Source of the DNA: Malachius bipustulatus
Lineage: Eukaryota > Arthropoda > Insecta > Coleoptera > Melyridae
NCBI GenBank assembly: GCA_910589415.1
Contig: OU342631.1
Location: forward strand, 992,001 to 1,056,000
Direction: 5' to 3'
DNA: 64,000 nucleotides
The notes below the pieces were generated by a model. It was given only the letters and a program-made list of their open reading frames with translations. It was not told where the DNA came from and did not search any database. Of the stretch, positions 32,733 through 44,522 are shown piece by piece. How positions within the stretch are numbered: position 1 is the stretch's first letter; every line of letters begins with the position of its first letter. The translations under genes were made by a program, and so were the position numbers.

Positions 32733-35700
32733 CTAACACTGGCTGTCTTGACTCTCAACGAACGGTTTAATATCACTTACGTGAAAATCTCCCAGGATTT
32801 TTCCTGACAGATCTGAAAGAACAACAACCTTACCAGTACCTTTAATTTTCTTTATCATAGCCGGGACATATTTCGGAGCTAATTTCTTAGAAAACTTATC
32901 AACCGCTTTGGAAAGAACGAAGTTTTTCTTCCACACTTTATCACCTTCTTGATAATTAACCTCTCGCCTACGAAGGTTATACCTCTTAACATTTTTCTCA
33001 AAAGACTTTCTAATTTTCTCCTGGATTTGGGGATAAAGTTTAGGAACTTTGCTCACTTCGGACTGCCATTTAAGTCGATTGGAAAAATCGACTGGGTCAA
33101 AAGAACTATAATCAACATCCTTATAAAAACTACCATTCACTGGTGTATACCGTCCAAAAACCAAAAAAGAGGGTGAGTACCCTGTGGACTCATGTACCGA
33201 GGTATTAATTGCCTGAGCAATTTCAAAAATATGTTCGTCCCACGTTCGGTGATCGTCATCTTTAATATATGACGCTATAGCACTACCCAAAACTTTATTC
33301 ACCCTTTCGGTTGGATTAACCTGGGGGTGGTAACTGGGATTATACCAAATCTTAGGAATCTGGTACTTCTTCATTAATTCTTTGAATTCTCTAGACCTGA
33401 ACTGACTACCATTATCACAACACACGACCTCTGGAGTTCCATAAACCAAAAAGATTTCTCTCTCCAAAATTTTCACGACCTTGGCTGAAGTAGCCTTAGG
33501 AAGGGGTTTTACTATAACAAATCGGGTGAAAGAATCAGTAATAACTAACAATTGGGTATTTCCTGATTTAGATCTTGGGAAAGGTCCCATAAAATCTAAA
33601 GAAATAGACTGAAACGGAAAGTCAACTTTACGCTGATTTCCTCCTAAACCAGCTGGAGATTGATTTGTGGATTTGTGGGCACCACAAGTCTCACATGATC
33701 TAACATAACGTCTCACTGACTCCTTTACTCCTGGCCAATAATAATTTTCCAAAATTCTTGCCAACGTCTTTGAAATACCTAAATGAGCTGAAGTCGGATG
33801 ATCATGACACTCAACAAAAACCTCTTTCCTATTCTCAGTTGGAACTACTATTTTCCAGTCTGAAAAATTGGACTGGATGTCGTGTTTTGGCCTAATATGT
33901 TTATACAAAATATTATCCTTAACGTCAAAATCTGGAAACTTTGCTGGGTTACAGCGGACTTTATTAATCATCTCAACATACCAGGTGTCTGGCGTAAAAG
34001 ATTTAACATTAATCAAAGAAATATGTCTGGACAGAAAATCAGCCATTACCAAATTCTTACCGGGACGATGGACAACCTTGAACTTAAATCCACTCAACCT
34101 GACTGTCCACCTAGCAATTCTGCCGACTGGATCTTTAATTTTATACAGCCATTGTAGGCTGGCATGGTCAGTAACAACTGTAAACTCTGTGCCCTCGACA
34201 TAACACCTAAATTTTTCAATACCAAAAATAACTCCAAGACACTCCTTCTCTGTAACCGTGTAATTTTTCTTCTCAGTCTTGAGAAGCTTTCTAGAAGCAT
34301 AAGCTATAGGGTGCTCAAAATCATCCTTAACTTGATATAAAATGGCCCCCACCCCTACGTCACTTGCATCCGTCTGAATGAAGAAAGGTAGGTTGGGATC
34401 CGGTTTGACTAAAATGGGAGCTGAAACCAACAATTCCTTAAGGTTTTGGAAAGCCTCTTCGGCTTCTTCCGTCCAAATAACTGGAGTGTGTTTCTTACGA
34501 CCCTTAATAAGCGATGTAATTGGCTCAGACACGGTGGAAAAATTAGGGATGAACTTTCGATACCATTGGAGGATTCCAATTACTCTCCTAACTTCAGTGG
34601 TAGTTTTAGGTGATGGCATATCAACAATAGCCTGAACTTTTCCTGGATCGGTCCTTAGACCTTTCCTATCTACCACATAACCCAAAAACGATAACGAATC
34701 TCTACAGAACTTACACTTATCCAGGTTGATCTTCAACCCGGCTTTAGTGAGAATTTCCAACACTTCAGCAAGAAGGGCAATGTGTTCCTCGAATGAATTG
34801 GACACACAAATAATGTCATCCAAATAGGTAAAAACTCGATCTTCAAACTTGGTACCCCTAAATAGGTGGTCCATTAACCGTTGTTGCGTCTGCGCCGCAT
34901 TACACAACCCAAAAGGCATAACCTTAAACTGAAAAAGACCTCGACCATGAACTTGAAACGCCGTTTTGGGCTTGGAGGTTTCCTCCAAGGGAATATTCCA
35001 AAACGCCTTTGTTAAATCAATCGAAGATAGATAAGTAGACCCAGCTACTTTACTCAAAATACTATCTACCAACGGTAGTGGGTAGGAATCCTTAACAGTC
35101 AACTCATTAATCTTACGACCATCAAAACACATACGGTAGGTACCGTCACTTTTTGGAACCATCAAAACAGGACTTGACCAAGCTGAATTACTTTCCTCTA
35201 TAACTCCATCTCTTAACATTGAATCTACTTCCTGATGTAAAAATTTGGTGATAGCAGGAGACAGAGGGTACTGCCTCTGCTTCACGGGTCTAGCTGAACC
35301 TGTATCTATGAAATGTGTAATTTCACTCGTACGACCGGGAGCTTTCGAAGCAAGTAATTCGTACTGCTTTACTACTTTATCCAAAACCAACTGTTGTTCC
35401 TCTGACAACTCCTCAAGATAAGTACCTAAATTTGGAGTCTCTCCTGTAATCTCATTAATGTCGAAAACTTGATTTTTAAAATCGATAGCCAACTCAACCT
35501 GCTTGCAAAAATCAGAACCTAAAATAACAGCGTGAGATATAGTAGGGATAATTGTAAATTCTAACTCAATCAACCTATCCTCAAAACAAATAGGCAAAAC
35601 TGCAGTACCTAGAACTGTTTGTGGCTGTCCATTTGCTACAGTCACTCGCGGTAATTTATCTTTAACTATTCGATTGGGTTCCAACAGTTCCCAAATCGAC

Positions 35701-35963
35701 TCAGTTCCTGCACCTAAAATGGAGATATTTGCCCCAGTGTCAACTAGAGCTAGAATCTCAAAACCCTCTAACTCAATAGAGATATACGGCCTATTATCTG
35801 CATCTTTACTCTCAAAAACTGGACTGATCTGCTTAGAAAGGTTCGAGTTCACCTGTCTCGATTCTAACGTCTCTTCGGAATCGCACCTGATTCTGGACCT
35901 GGTTGGCGTCTTCGAAACTCGAGGGAAGTCGCGCCAAAATCTTCTCTCGCCGACTCGTTTTTT
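32733..35963 (-). CDS. pol: gypsy Pol: protease-RT-RNase H-integrase, copy 1
   Basis: Reached by -1 frameshift at 35957-35963; the frame is open from 35972 and has no ATG at its front. Numbering from codon 35852: aspartic protease Asp38-Thr-Gly (LVDTGANIS) with ILGSDF at 110-115; RT about 200-370 with Asp279 (SSIDLTKAF) and YLDD 343-346; RNase H with Asp495, Glu537, Asp562 and Asp605; integrase zinc finger His685, His690, Cys720, Cys723, then the D,D(35)E triad Asp753 (LDFMGP), Asp813 (CDNGSQF), Glu849 (NPTERVN). Domain order PR-RT-RH-IN defines Ty3/gypsy. All catalytic residues are present, no stop interrupts the frame, and both copies match, so it looks functional. No chromodomain was seen at the C-terminus. 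Confidence 0.96.
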   Translation of the reverse strand, partial: KKRVGERRFWRDFPRVSKTPTRSRIRCDSEETLESRQVNSNLSKQISPVFESKDADNRPYISIELEGFEILALVDTGANISILGAGTESIWELLEPNRIVKDKLPRVTVANGQPQTVLGTAVLPICFEDRLIELEFTIIPTISHAVILGSDFCKQVELAIDFKNQVFDINEITGETPNLGTYLEELSEEQQLVLDKVVKQYELLASKAPGRTSEITHFIDTGSARPVKQRQYPLSPAITKFLHQEVDSMLRDGVIEESNSAWSSPVLMVPKSDGTYRMCFDGRKINELTVKDSYPLPLVDSILSKVAGSTYLSSIDLTKAFWNIPLEETSKPKTAFQVHGRGLFQFKVMPFGLCNAAQTQQRLMDHLFRGTKFEDRVFTYLDDIICVSNSFEEHIALLAEVLEILTKAGLKINLDKCKFCRDSLSFLGYVVDRKGLRTDPGKVQAIVDMPSPKTTTEVRRVIGILQWYRKFIPNFSTVSEPITSLIKGRKKHTPVIWTEEAEEAFQNLKELLVSAPILVKPDPNLPFFIQTDASDVGVGAILYQVKDDFEHPIAYASRKLLKTEKKNYTVTEKECLGVIFGIEKFRCYVEGTEFTVVTDHASLQWLYKIKDPVGRIARWTVRLSGFKFKVVHRPGKNLVMADFLSRHISLINVKSFTPDTWYVEMINKVRCNPAKFPDFDVKDNILYKHIRPKHDIQSNFSDWKIVVPTENRKEVFVECHDHPTSAHLGISKTLARILENYYWPGVKESVRRYVRSCETCGAHKSTNQSPAGLGGNQRKVDFPFQSISLDFMGPFPRSKSGNTQLLVITDSFTRFVIVKPLPKATSAKVVKILEREIFLVYGTPEVVCCDNGSQFRSREFKELMKKYQIPKIWYNPSYHPQVNPTERVNKVLGSAIASYIKDDDHRTWDEHIFEIAQAINTSVHESTGYSPSFLVFGRYTPVNGSFYKDVDYSSFDPVDFSNRLKWQSEVSKVPKLYPQIQEKIRKSFEKNVKRYNLRRREVNYQEGDKVWKKNFVLSKAVDKFSKKLAPKYVPAMIKKIKGTGKVVVLSDLSGKILGDFHVSDIKPFVESQDSQC

Positions 35964-37660
35964 GAATCTGCCTTAGAACTTTCTTTACCTAAATTCGACT
36001 CCCGAGTTTCTGGACAATCCACCACCTTCTTAACGTCTTTGGACTCAACTGCTTCCTGGTTATCTTTCCCTGAATGATGACATCGGGGACAAGAAGGCGC
36101 TATTGCTCCTTTCAAACCGCACGAAAAACAAAATTTCTCAAGTGGATGTGGACAAAAATTAAATGAATGACCCGCCTGGTCACAATTCCAACAGGAAAAA
36201 GAGCTGACTGGGGGTCGGTCTGACTTATTCATCGACTGATTTGGAGCATTCGCAAATCTTCGGGGAGGAAAAGGTGGACGAGGGGTCTCTACTTTAACCT
36301 TTGGGATTTCCTTCGCTTCCCTAGCTGTCGTTCCCACAGGTGCTGCTTGGGGTCGACCTACACGGGTTTTACCCTCTACTCCACTCATTATCACCGAATT
36401 CTTCGCGATCTGCCTGCATAGACATTCCAACTGCTCATAGGAAACCAGATCAATCAAACATAACTTCGAATTCAAATCGGGTAGGAGGTTTCTCCTAACT
36501 ATCTTCAACTGTTCCGGAATAGAAATTGGATTAAGAAGATGCGAAAACTTCATCCTTAAATTCGCAATAAACGTAACGACATTTTCATTATTCCTTTGCC
36601 TAAAGGAGCGAATCTCCTCTAGGAGTTCTTCATCGTAATTTGGAGGGATGAAAGTATTACCAATTCTTGCCTCCAAGTCTCGCCAAGACCTCAATTGATA
36701 CTTAATACTTCGGAACCATGAGAGAGCTGGTTCCTTAAATAAATCGACTGCACTATTAAAAACTGTATCAAGGGGGACTCCCCTAGCTTGACTAAGTTCA
36801 CGAACTCTTTCTAAAAATTTTATAACTTCAATTCCCTTTTCTTTACCAGTAAAACATAATCCCCATTTATACACCGGGATGACCTTATCTATAGGCGCCA
36901 CTAACTGGATGGATGGGACTTGAGAATTGAGACTAAACTGTGAGAAAGTGGGTGATGGATTTCTCACTGGGGGTACAAAACTGCTCGAATGTGCCTGATT
37001 ATCATAGTCAAAGGGTACCTGATCACAATCTAAAAACGGATTGGTGTTATGGCTTCTTAAGCCTAACCTTCTTAACGATAGATCTTCTGGAAGATTCGAA
37101 GGGACTCTCGAAACCGTGTGGAGATTACCTTCATGAGTAGTTGAAGCATTATGACATGATAACCTATCAAATGCTTGATCTAAAAGAGAGGCCTGCGATC
37201 TTTGTGGGATTTCTGTTCTCGAACTGACTACCTCACCGACAATTTTTTTCTTAAAATCGTCTCGCAGTCGCAGAGCATCTGCTCTAACCTGATCTCGACT
37301 AGCAGTCTGAACATCAGATGTGACCTTCATCCTGTCTATTCTTCCTAACAAATGAGCTAACCTCGAAGAAAATCTCCTAGCTACATTAGACTGAGGGGAA
37401 ATAATTACCTCATCGTGCAATATTTCAGTCATATCCAAAATAGAATCCAAAACTTGACTCAAATCCTCATTAAAATCAAAAGGAGAGATAGTCACAGTGA
37501 CTCCTCCATTTATTCTCAAAAGTTGACTTAATTGTGTACGCCTATAATTTCCGTTCCAATGTGGAACTTCTCCTCTTAATAAAATTTCATACTTAATCTC
37601 ATCTACCTTGAGATCAACGACCTCAAAACCGACTGTAGTATTTTCCTCAATGAAATCCAT
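35864..37660 (-). CDS. gag: gypsy Gag, copy 1
   Basis: 598 residues from the first ATG at 37660; a GTG two codons earlier opens the same frame but is an unlikely start. It forms the retrotransposon capsid and packages RNA. The retrotransposon-gag domain spans about 265-385 (KWGLCFTGK, ALSWFRSIKYQLRSW, FRQRNNENVVTFI). A CCHC knuckle lies at about 490-503 (CWNCDQAGHSFNFC). A second copy follows, CFSCGLKGAIAPSC, in which the metal-binding His is replaced by Ala. The N-terminal half is long and not recognised. The C-terminus is charged and contains the frameshift site. The stop is TAG at 35866-35864. Another CPRC-HH follows the second knuckle and might supply an alternative ligand. Confidence 0.94.
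   Translation of the reverse strand: MDFIEENTTVGFEVVDLKVDEIKYEILLRGEVPHWNGNYRRTQLSQLLRINGGVTVTISPFDFNEDLSQVLDSILDMTEILHDEVIISPQSNVARRFSSRLAHLLGRIDRMKVTSDVQTASRDQVRADALRLRDDFKKKIVGEVVSSRTEIPQRSQASLLDQAFDRLSCHNASTTHEGNLHTVSRVPSNLPEDLSLRRLGLRSHNTNPFLDCDQVPFDYDNQAHSSSFVPPVRNPSPTFSQFSLNSQVPSIQLVAPIDKVIPVYKWGLCFTGKEKGIEVIKFLERVRELSQARGVPLDTVFNSAVDLFKEPALSWFRSIKYQLRSWRDLEARIGNTFIPPNYDEELLEEIRSFRQRNNENVVTFIANLRMKFSHLLNPISIPEQLKIVRRNLLPDLNSKLCLIDLVSYEQLECLCRQIAKNSVIMSGVEGKTRVGRPQAAPVGTTAREAKEIPKVKVETPRPPFPPRRFANAPNQSMNKSDRPPVSSFSCWNCDQAGHSFNFCPHPLEKFCFSCGLKGAIAPSCPRCHHSGKDNQEAVESKDVKKVVDCPETRESNLGKESSKADSKNESAREDFGATSLEFRRRQPGPESGAIPKRR
35957..35963 (-). promoter_or_regulatory. A AAA AAC slippery heptamer, gag-pol -1 frameshift, copy 1
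   Basis: Minus strand reads TCA AAA AAC GAG in the gag frame (Ser-Lys-Asn-Glu), giving the X XXY YYZ phase. The pol frame opens only 9 nt upstream (stop at 35973-35975), and gag ends 91 nt downstream. A weak stem GAGTCG/CGACTT can form directly after it. Confidence 0.8.
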
Positions 37661-37666
37661 TTTCAC

Positions 37667-38220
37667 TATTTATCTCAAAAAAAATTGTTGCCTCAAAACT
37701 CTCAAACAAGACTTTTCAACCAACTTTACCTGAAACAAAGAAAACGAAAATTGTCGTTCCTTTTCTTAGTTGACTTGACCTGACCTAACAGAATTATCCA
37801 AAACCAAAATCTCAAAAATCAGATTGTTGCTGATTCTATCTGTAACTCCACCTAAGCTGAAAAATTAAAAAATTATCGAACTCGAAAACCACATCTTCAG
37901 GTTTACCACACCGTCTGGGCTGGAACCTAAAAAGCTGAAACGTCAAAAAGAAAACAACACGGACTCAAATACCACAGGTCTGAATTCCCTCGAAGTCCTT
38001 CGTTGAAAATTTCAAACCTTACCTTTTGGTTTTAGTCCATCTGTAAACTTTACGCAACTAAGAAAGGTATTTGTCTTTACTTGTCTAAATTTTGAAAAAG
38101 TTTTTTTTTCTCAAAAATTATTAAAACACCAACACCTCATGTTCATTAATTCTTCTCAAAGTTTGAGAAAGTTTTCGAAAAAAGAATAAGGAGATTGATT
38201 TATCCTGGTCACGCACCGCT
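37667..38220 (-). other. gypsy 5' leader, copy 1
   Basis: 554 bp between the LTR and gag. A primer-binding site should begin just inside the LTR (38220 leftwards), but the sequence AGCGGTGCGTGACCAGG does not start with TGG and matches no tRNA end that I recognise. Confidence 0.7.
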
Positions 38221-40941
38221 TGGAGCCTTCCTCCCCCTCGCTTACTCCCACTCAAAAAGTTGATTAATAAAAAAAATAATTCACTTACCTTAACCCCGAA
38301 AAGGAGGTGGCTATTGACAGATCTCAATGTGACTAGGCAAATTTGTAACATTAGCCACATTGGCCTGTCGAGTAGGACATATCAAATTTCGAATGCCCCA
38401 CCCAAATATTCTAAATGTCGAAAGAAAATAAATTTTAAATTTTGAAAAGTGATCGTCTAAAATTTCCAAAGTATCAAACCAAAACCAAACTTCACCAAAA
38501 GGTTCGTTGTGATTATCCAGCCCGGGACAGATAAATGTGGCCTTCCTCTGGAAAATCCAGCATTCACCGAACCAGACTGGACCCGTAGTAACTCCTAACA
38601 ATTTTAAAAACAATAACCAAAAATTAATAAACCTCACCAAAATATACCAGGATATATCGCCTTATTCTTGATGTTACTCTACTGATTGAATAAATTATTT
38701 AAAAGAACATGAGGAGGGTTGATTCTCAAAACTCTAAAATTGTTGAATTTTAATACAAAGATTTATTAAAATCAATTTCATCATCAGTACAATAGACTGG
38801 CAATCACCAATAGATCTTACATATCAACAATCAATTTAATAATTAAAATCAGTAATCCTGACTCAAATATTCAAACATAAATATTACCTTATTACCAATA
38901 ATATCAAACTTACTTGACTAAAATTCAAGATAGGTACCTATATCATTTCAATAGTTCAGATAAAAATTTCCAAAGCTCAAATTCTATTAAACAATTTCTA
39001 AACTATAACACATAGGTATGATTCTGAATAGAACTTGGAGTTAGATCAGAGATTATTTATCAAAAATTTAAATTTATCTTAAGCAAAAGTTTCAATATAA
39101 AAATCGGTATCTACCTACAAAATCTAAAATTCAAAATGTAATTTAGAAAATGATCATCTCTAACTCGAAATCCTAAACACATACGATAAATTTAATAAAT
39201 TATTTTTACACATAACCATTACATTAGTCACTTGTTGACCACAATAAAAGTTCATAACATATTATCAAAAATCAAATTCACTTAGAAAGTCATAGGTGAT
39301 GAAATCAATTAAACACTGTACTTGAATTTATTTAATTTTCTTGATTATCGGAAAATAGTAAAAGTTTATTCACTCATAAAGACATACCTTGTTCTTCAAA
39401 ACTCCATCTCAAAAAACTGACGAACTAAGGTTCCTCTAACCTAAGCGCGATGATCAAAGACTAGACCGGCATGGTTGCTGGAACTGCCTTTGCACTGGTG
39501 TTAGCACCCCTTGGTGGATGCTCTAGGTGCCGGATGAGCTGGACTGCTCTCCCTGCTACCTTGTGATGACCAAATATCAACGTACTAGGACCTCTGCCTG
39601 ATGAAACCTTCCATGTCTACAAACTAAACTCCACCACTCTTCTTTATTTCTCCAAGCTTCTTCAAATATCACCCTTCACACAGGTTAGTATACCTACCTA
39701 GGTAGGTACCTACCTAAGCCTCCACATGATCGAATCTTTATGTAAACTTTCGTATAAATTAGAAAATTGAAAGTTGGAACTCAAAACTCAGAAACTAGAA
39801 GTTCGAAATTAAAATTCAGGAATCAAAAGTTAAAACTTAGAAATTCAAAGATCGAAATCAAAAACTGGAAATCGGAAATTAGTAGTTAAAAATCAAAACT
39901 GGAAGTCGGGACCTATCATTCTAGAACTTGAAGCTCAAAAGTAAATCAAAACTAAAGTTCAAAACTACGTTCAAAACTACGTCCAAACCCACGTCCCAAA
40001 ACTACGTCCAAGACTACGTCCAAGACTACGTCTAAACCCACGTCCCTTGTCTGTAAAGACAAGAAAGCGAACATTAGTTATGATGACCAAAATTAAATTC
40101 AAAAGATTACTCACGTAAGACTGCATCTTTCACGGAAACAACTTCACCATAATAACGTCTCACACAAGGGACTAATACTAATTTACGAACTTGTAGACAA
40201 GCTACATGACCTGTCGAATTTAGACCGGAAAATGAACCTGAAGCGTCCTTTACCTCCCTTTATAATTTTTTGGGGATGACGCTATCGCATGCGCCTTAAC
40301 CACTGTCCAACCGAACTTGGTGACCCACTTTCACTCCAAATATCATCATCGACAGTATGCAACACTTAAAACTCGCACGCGACATTGACGGATCGATTCT
40401 CATATACTCTAGTACACCATCGGCAGTACGATCAACCTCTCCCGTTCTCCCTATATCCAAACTTAAATTTCACAATCGTGAATCCGCTTATACTCGAGGC
40501 TTGTCGTGTCCCAGAACAAAACGCAAGTTTTTTTTTATATGTTTCCTCAACTATCGTTTCATGTTTTTTTAACCCACACCCAAAGAAATAATCTTTTAGG
40601 TTTTATCTGGATAACTAATCGGAAATCTTGAGTAGCAAGATGAGAGTGGTCTCATTAGACGCGGAAAATTAATTCGCATAAGATGATATACTTTTCAAAC
40701 TCTGAAAACCCAGAACCGGGACAGAAAATTGACCAGACATGTTTTCTACGTCTTACTCAAATAACAAAAGCAAGGATTTCTTAATAGCTGTCAGGTGTTC
40801 GTTCGTGATCTTTGCCTAATACAGCCTCCTACATCAGCGAAAATGTACAGTCAATCATAACTCTTCTGAACTTTATAAAAATATTCCAAATCAAGAATTA
40901 AAATTTTGAAAAAGAAAACGTAGCGTGCAAGGCACGCTGCA
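38221..40941 (-). repeat. gypsy LTR 2 (shared middle LTR)
   Basis: Matches LTR 1 at an offset of 11,790. It serves as 5' LTR for the left unit and 3' LTR for the right unit. Its left border is leader sequence (CACGCACCGCT) and its right border is the polypurine tract, not host DNA. Confidence 0.93.
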
Positions 40942-40952
40942 CACCCCCCCTT
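40942..40952 (-). promoter_or_regulatory. polypurine tract, copy 2
   Basis: Same AAGGGGGGGTG as in copy 1, next to LTR 2. Confidence 0.85.
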
Positions 40953-43900
40953 GTAAAAAGGAAGGAAAAGTCTCCACAAGAAACTTTTCCGAGAGAACTC
41001 CTCTCGAATCAACAATCAACAAATCCCAACAAACTGAAAGAAAAGACAGAAAGAACAAGTTTTAAACACTCCATGTTTCAAACACAAAGCAATATGGGCG
41101 AGCCCTGACCTCGGAAACCGCCAGTAGGACTCTGGTTACTAAAACTAGGTTAAACAGGCTCCCAAAAGGAAAACCTGACTGCCGTTATTCGGAAACTAAC
41201 TCCGCTCTACACATAACTTATCAAAATAAGTTGAGTCTTATGAGAACACAAAGGGACTCAAAAGGACAAAACTCTTATGGTGGCAATATTTGCCTATGTA
41301 GCGAAGCTCAAATAATTGGCCCCTGTGGTTGGCATGTCGCAAGACTATACCTCCTACTTCATCAGTCGGGGGCTCCACAACTGACTAAACGGCAGGCCCT
41401 TTCCATTTATAAGGCTGGAAATGACATAATGCACCCCTCTAGTACACTACCTTGTAACTAAAGATTTTTCAAAAGAAAGCTAAATATTTTCCCTAACCTC
41501 TGGTTGAACAGACTATACCAGAACCAATAACCTCCACCACCATACTCATCCTAAAATAAAACTAAAACTATGTGAAACAGAGTTCTCCCTTGGAGAAACT
41601 CCGGCTGTCGTCAATCGATTACCGACTTCGTCCTACACACAAAAAATCAAGGAGTTGGATCTGCCTGAACACCTCAAGGAAATTCAGTGACCGAAACTCG
41701 TGAGTTGGCAATACTGCCAGGATGACGAAGCCTTAAAGATTCGGCCCCTATGGTCGGTATGTCGCCAGACAATACCACCTACTTCATCAGCTGGGGGCTA
41801 AGCAGCTGACTAGACGACAGGGCAATTCTCCGCTTATGAGGCCGGAAATGCCAAAATACACCCCTCTAGTGCGTTTCCCTGCGACTAGAGATTTAACGTC
41901 AAAAGCTAAAAGGTTTCCTTGATCGTTAGTTAGTTAAGAATAACGTCCTAACGATTTTGGAGTGAAATATGATTCCTAACAAAGGAAATCATAGAGAAAT
42001 CTAAAAAAGCCAAAACTAAATTTCTACCTAGAAAAGCCTAAAGAAATTTCAAATCTAAGAGTTCTACTTACACCTCAAACTCCAAGACGTCTAAATCGGG
42101 TTAAATGTCAAAATTGTTCATACTCAAAGTATTTTGATCTGGATACCTCCAAATCAAAATTATTCATACCTCAAAATATCAAAACCGAAATATCGAAGAT
42201 ATTCATACTCAAAAAATGTCAAAATCGGGATATCTAAATTATCTATACTCAAAAATGTCAAAATCGGGATATCTAAATGATCTATACTCAAAAATGTCAA
42301 AATTGTTTTCCAAAAACGTCCAAATTATTCAACAAGATTCAGTCAAGTGGTTATCAAAAGCACAAGAATAGATGAAATTCTGAAACTCCAACTCGGATTT
42401 TATTTCTCAAAATTGATTAACGCGAACGCTAAGTATCAGTAGTAAGACAGATTTAATTTTCCAAGATTTCCCTCTACTGAGACCTACGTCACTAAATTTC
42501 TCTACTGAACGACTCAAAGTGGTACTGGAACTGTGCGGCCATTCTTACTCAAGAACCCGTCGAGACTTACCCAGACACCTAAACTCAAAGACTCAAAACT
42601 ATCTCAACTTCAATTCATTACTCTAAAACTTACACAAATGTGTTAGACCTTCAGAATTATACTGATATGTTGACTAAGGTGGAACTTGACGTCAAAATAT
42701 AGGGAGTAAAGTCCCTACTTTACTTAAAAGAACTTGGAAACAATTCTCCAAACTGAATTAATATTTGAAGGACCAAAAGAAATTGGATCCAACCTTAAAT
42801 GGATGGAGAAGTCCAAGAGAATTCTCATTTACCGAGACGGGTCTAATGGCCAGGATAACCGCCATTCATAATTAGAATGGATGTTATAAATTATGGCCCA
42901 AAAAGGGATGGCATATAGGAACATGCCTTACATATATTTAAGGTTCTCCTCAAGAGGATGATGCATATTTTACTTTAAAAAGGGCTAAAGATATTAAATG
43001 TTGAAATGGTATATGTTGCAAAGTGGTTCGTTCACCCGCTATGAAGATATGAATTATTATAAATTTAGATTGAAAGAGATAGAAAAAAGATTAAAGACGA
43101 ACTTATATGTGTGCCGTAAACAGCGGAAAAGGAAAGGAAAGAAGCGTATAGAAATATATACAAGAAATCAGCCACTGGACCTATTTTCAAAAATGGCTGG
43201 ATACTTTCTCTTTAGGTAGCACCAGGGTGGAAAGTACCAAAAATAACCCCAAAGATGTTGTCATTGTCTAAAGAAAATTTTCAAACGAGAAACCAAATCT
43301 CAATCATTGGACCTATGAAGTGGTTTTACTTACCAATGAACTCTATTTCAATTATTAAAGAATAAAACTTTTCGAAAAGAAAATCAAATCTCAAACGTTG
43401 GACCTATATGTGGTTTTACTTACCAACGAACTCTATCTCAATTATTAGAGAATAAAGATTTTCAAAAAGAAAATCAAATCTCAAACGTTGGACCTATATG
43501 TGGTTTTACTTACCAACGAACTCTATCTCAATTATTAAGGAAATAAAAATTTTCAAAGAGAAAGATTTTTACTTTTAACTGTCACACTACTCAAATGTTC
43601 TCAAAAGAGCAAACTTGAAAAGTTCTTACAAATGAAGAGACTTTTAAAACTCAAAATTTCTTGTCAAAATCTGTATAGTTAATTTCCAATCATAACTCAT
43701 TAACCACCCGGTTAATGTTGTTCCGCCAAAATTAAACACCATTAAAGATATTCAAGATAATGTGTCAACTGAAAGAATTCTTAAATCTCAACTAACTGTA
43801 CTTATTGAATCTCAAACTCTAGCTAAAAATATTGACTCGACTTAACCTTAATCAAAGGAATGGAAAAGATTTTCATCGTCAGGAGCTTTTTCTTCAAAAT

Positions 43901-44522
43901 CTCAACCTAAAAATATTATAACTACCTCAATTCTCAACTCTACTCAACGGATCGTTCCTGAAAGTTACTGTTAGGATGATAACAGCTCAGATTTATATTT
44001 AGATTATGCCAATTATCAACTCTAACAGAACTCGAAATTTTCAATTAAGAACTCACCTAAATCAACTCAACCCAACGCCTAGTCACGTAGCTCACTTATT
44101 TGCATGGGGCTCTAACGCGACCGTTTAAAAATATTTTACAAATTAGTCTGGCCATGACTAAAGTGTAACTCAACCTCTACCTCAACAACATTTACTGGTA
44201 GGTTAGCTAAATTTATTTAATTTGTACGCTAACATCACCAGTCTCAAATTATTTTAACCTAAGTACCTATAAAAGGATTTTCTCTAAACTCGACTCAACC
44301 TCTACGAAAACTCCTGACTCTAAACAACCTTTATTTTTTCTCCAAAACCGTAACTAAATTTACTGAAAAACTTACTATTGACACACTAAACGAATTCTTT
44401 CTAAATTCTCAAACTAAAAAACAAATAGGATATATACTGCCTTTGCGTGTGAACGGAGCTTTACACTAGGGGCGCCAACTTGAATACAATACAACTAGGT
44501 CACCCCTAAAGCGCGCTCTACA
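40953..44522. other. 3.6-kb non-coding region after pol, copy 2
   Basis: Matches copy 1, including the 305-bp duplication (41179-41910), the 41-bp array (42090-42300) and the 90-bp array (43268-43562). Confidence 0.8.

Noticed and set aside
35850..35852. GTG as the true start of gypsy pol
   Set aside because: The frame is open further upstream into gag and a phased slippery heptamer explains entry; GTG initiation is unlikely in a eukaryote.
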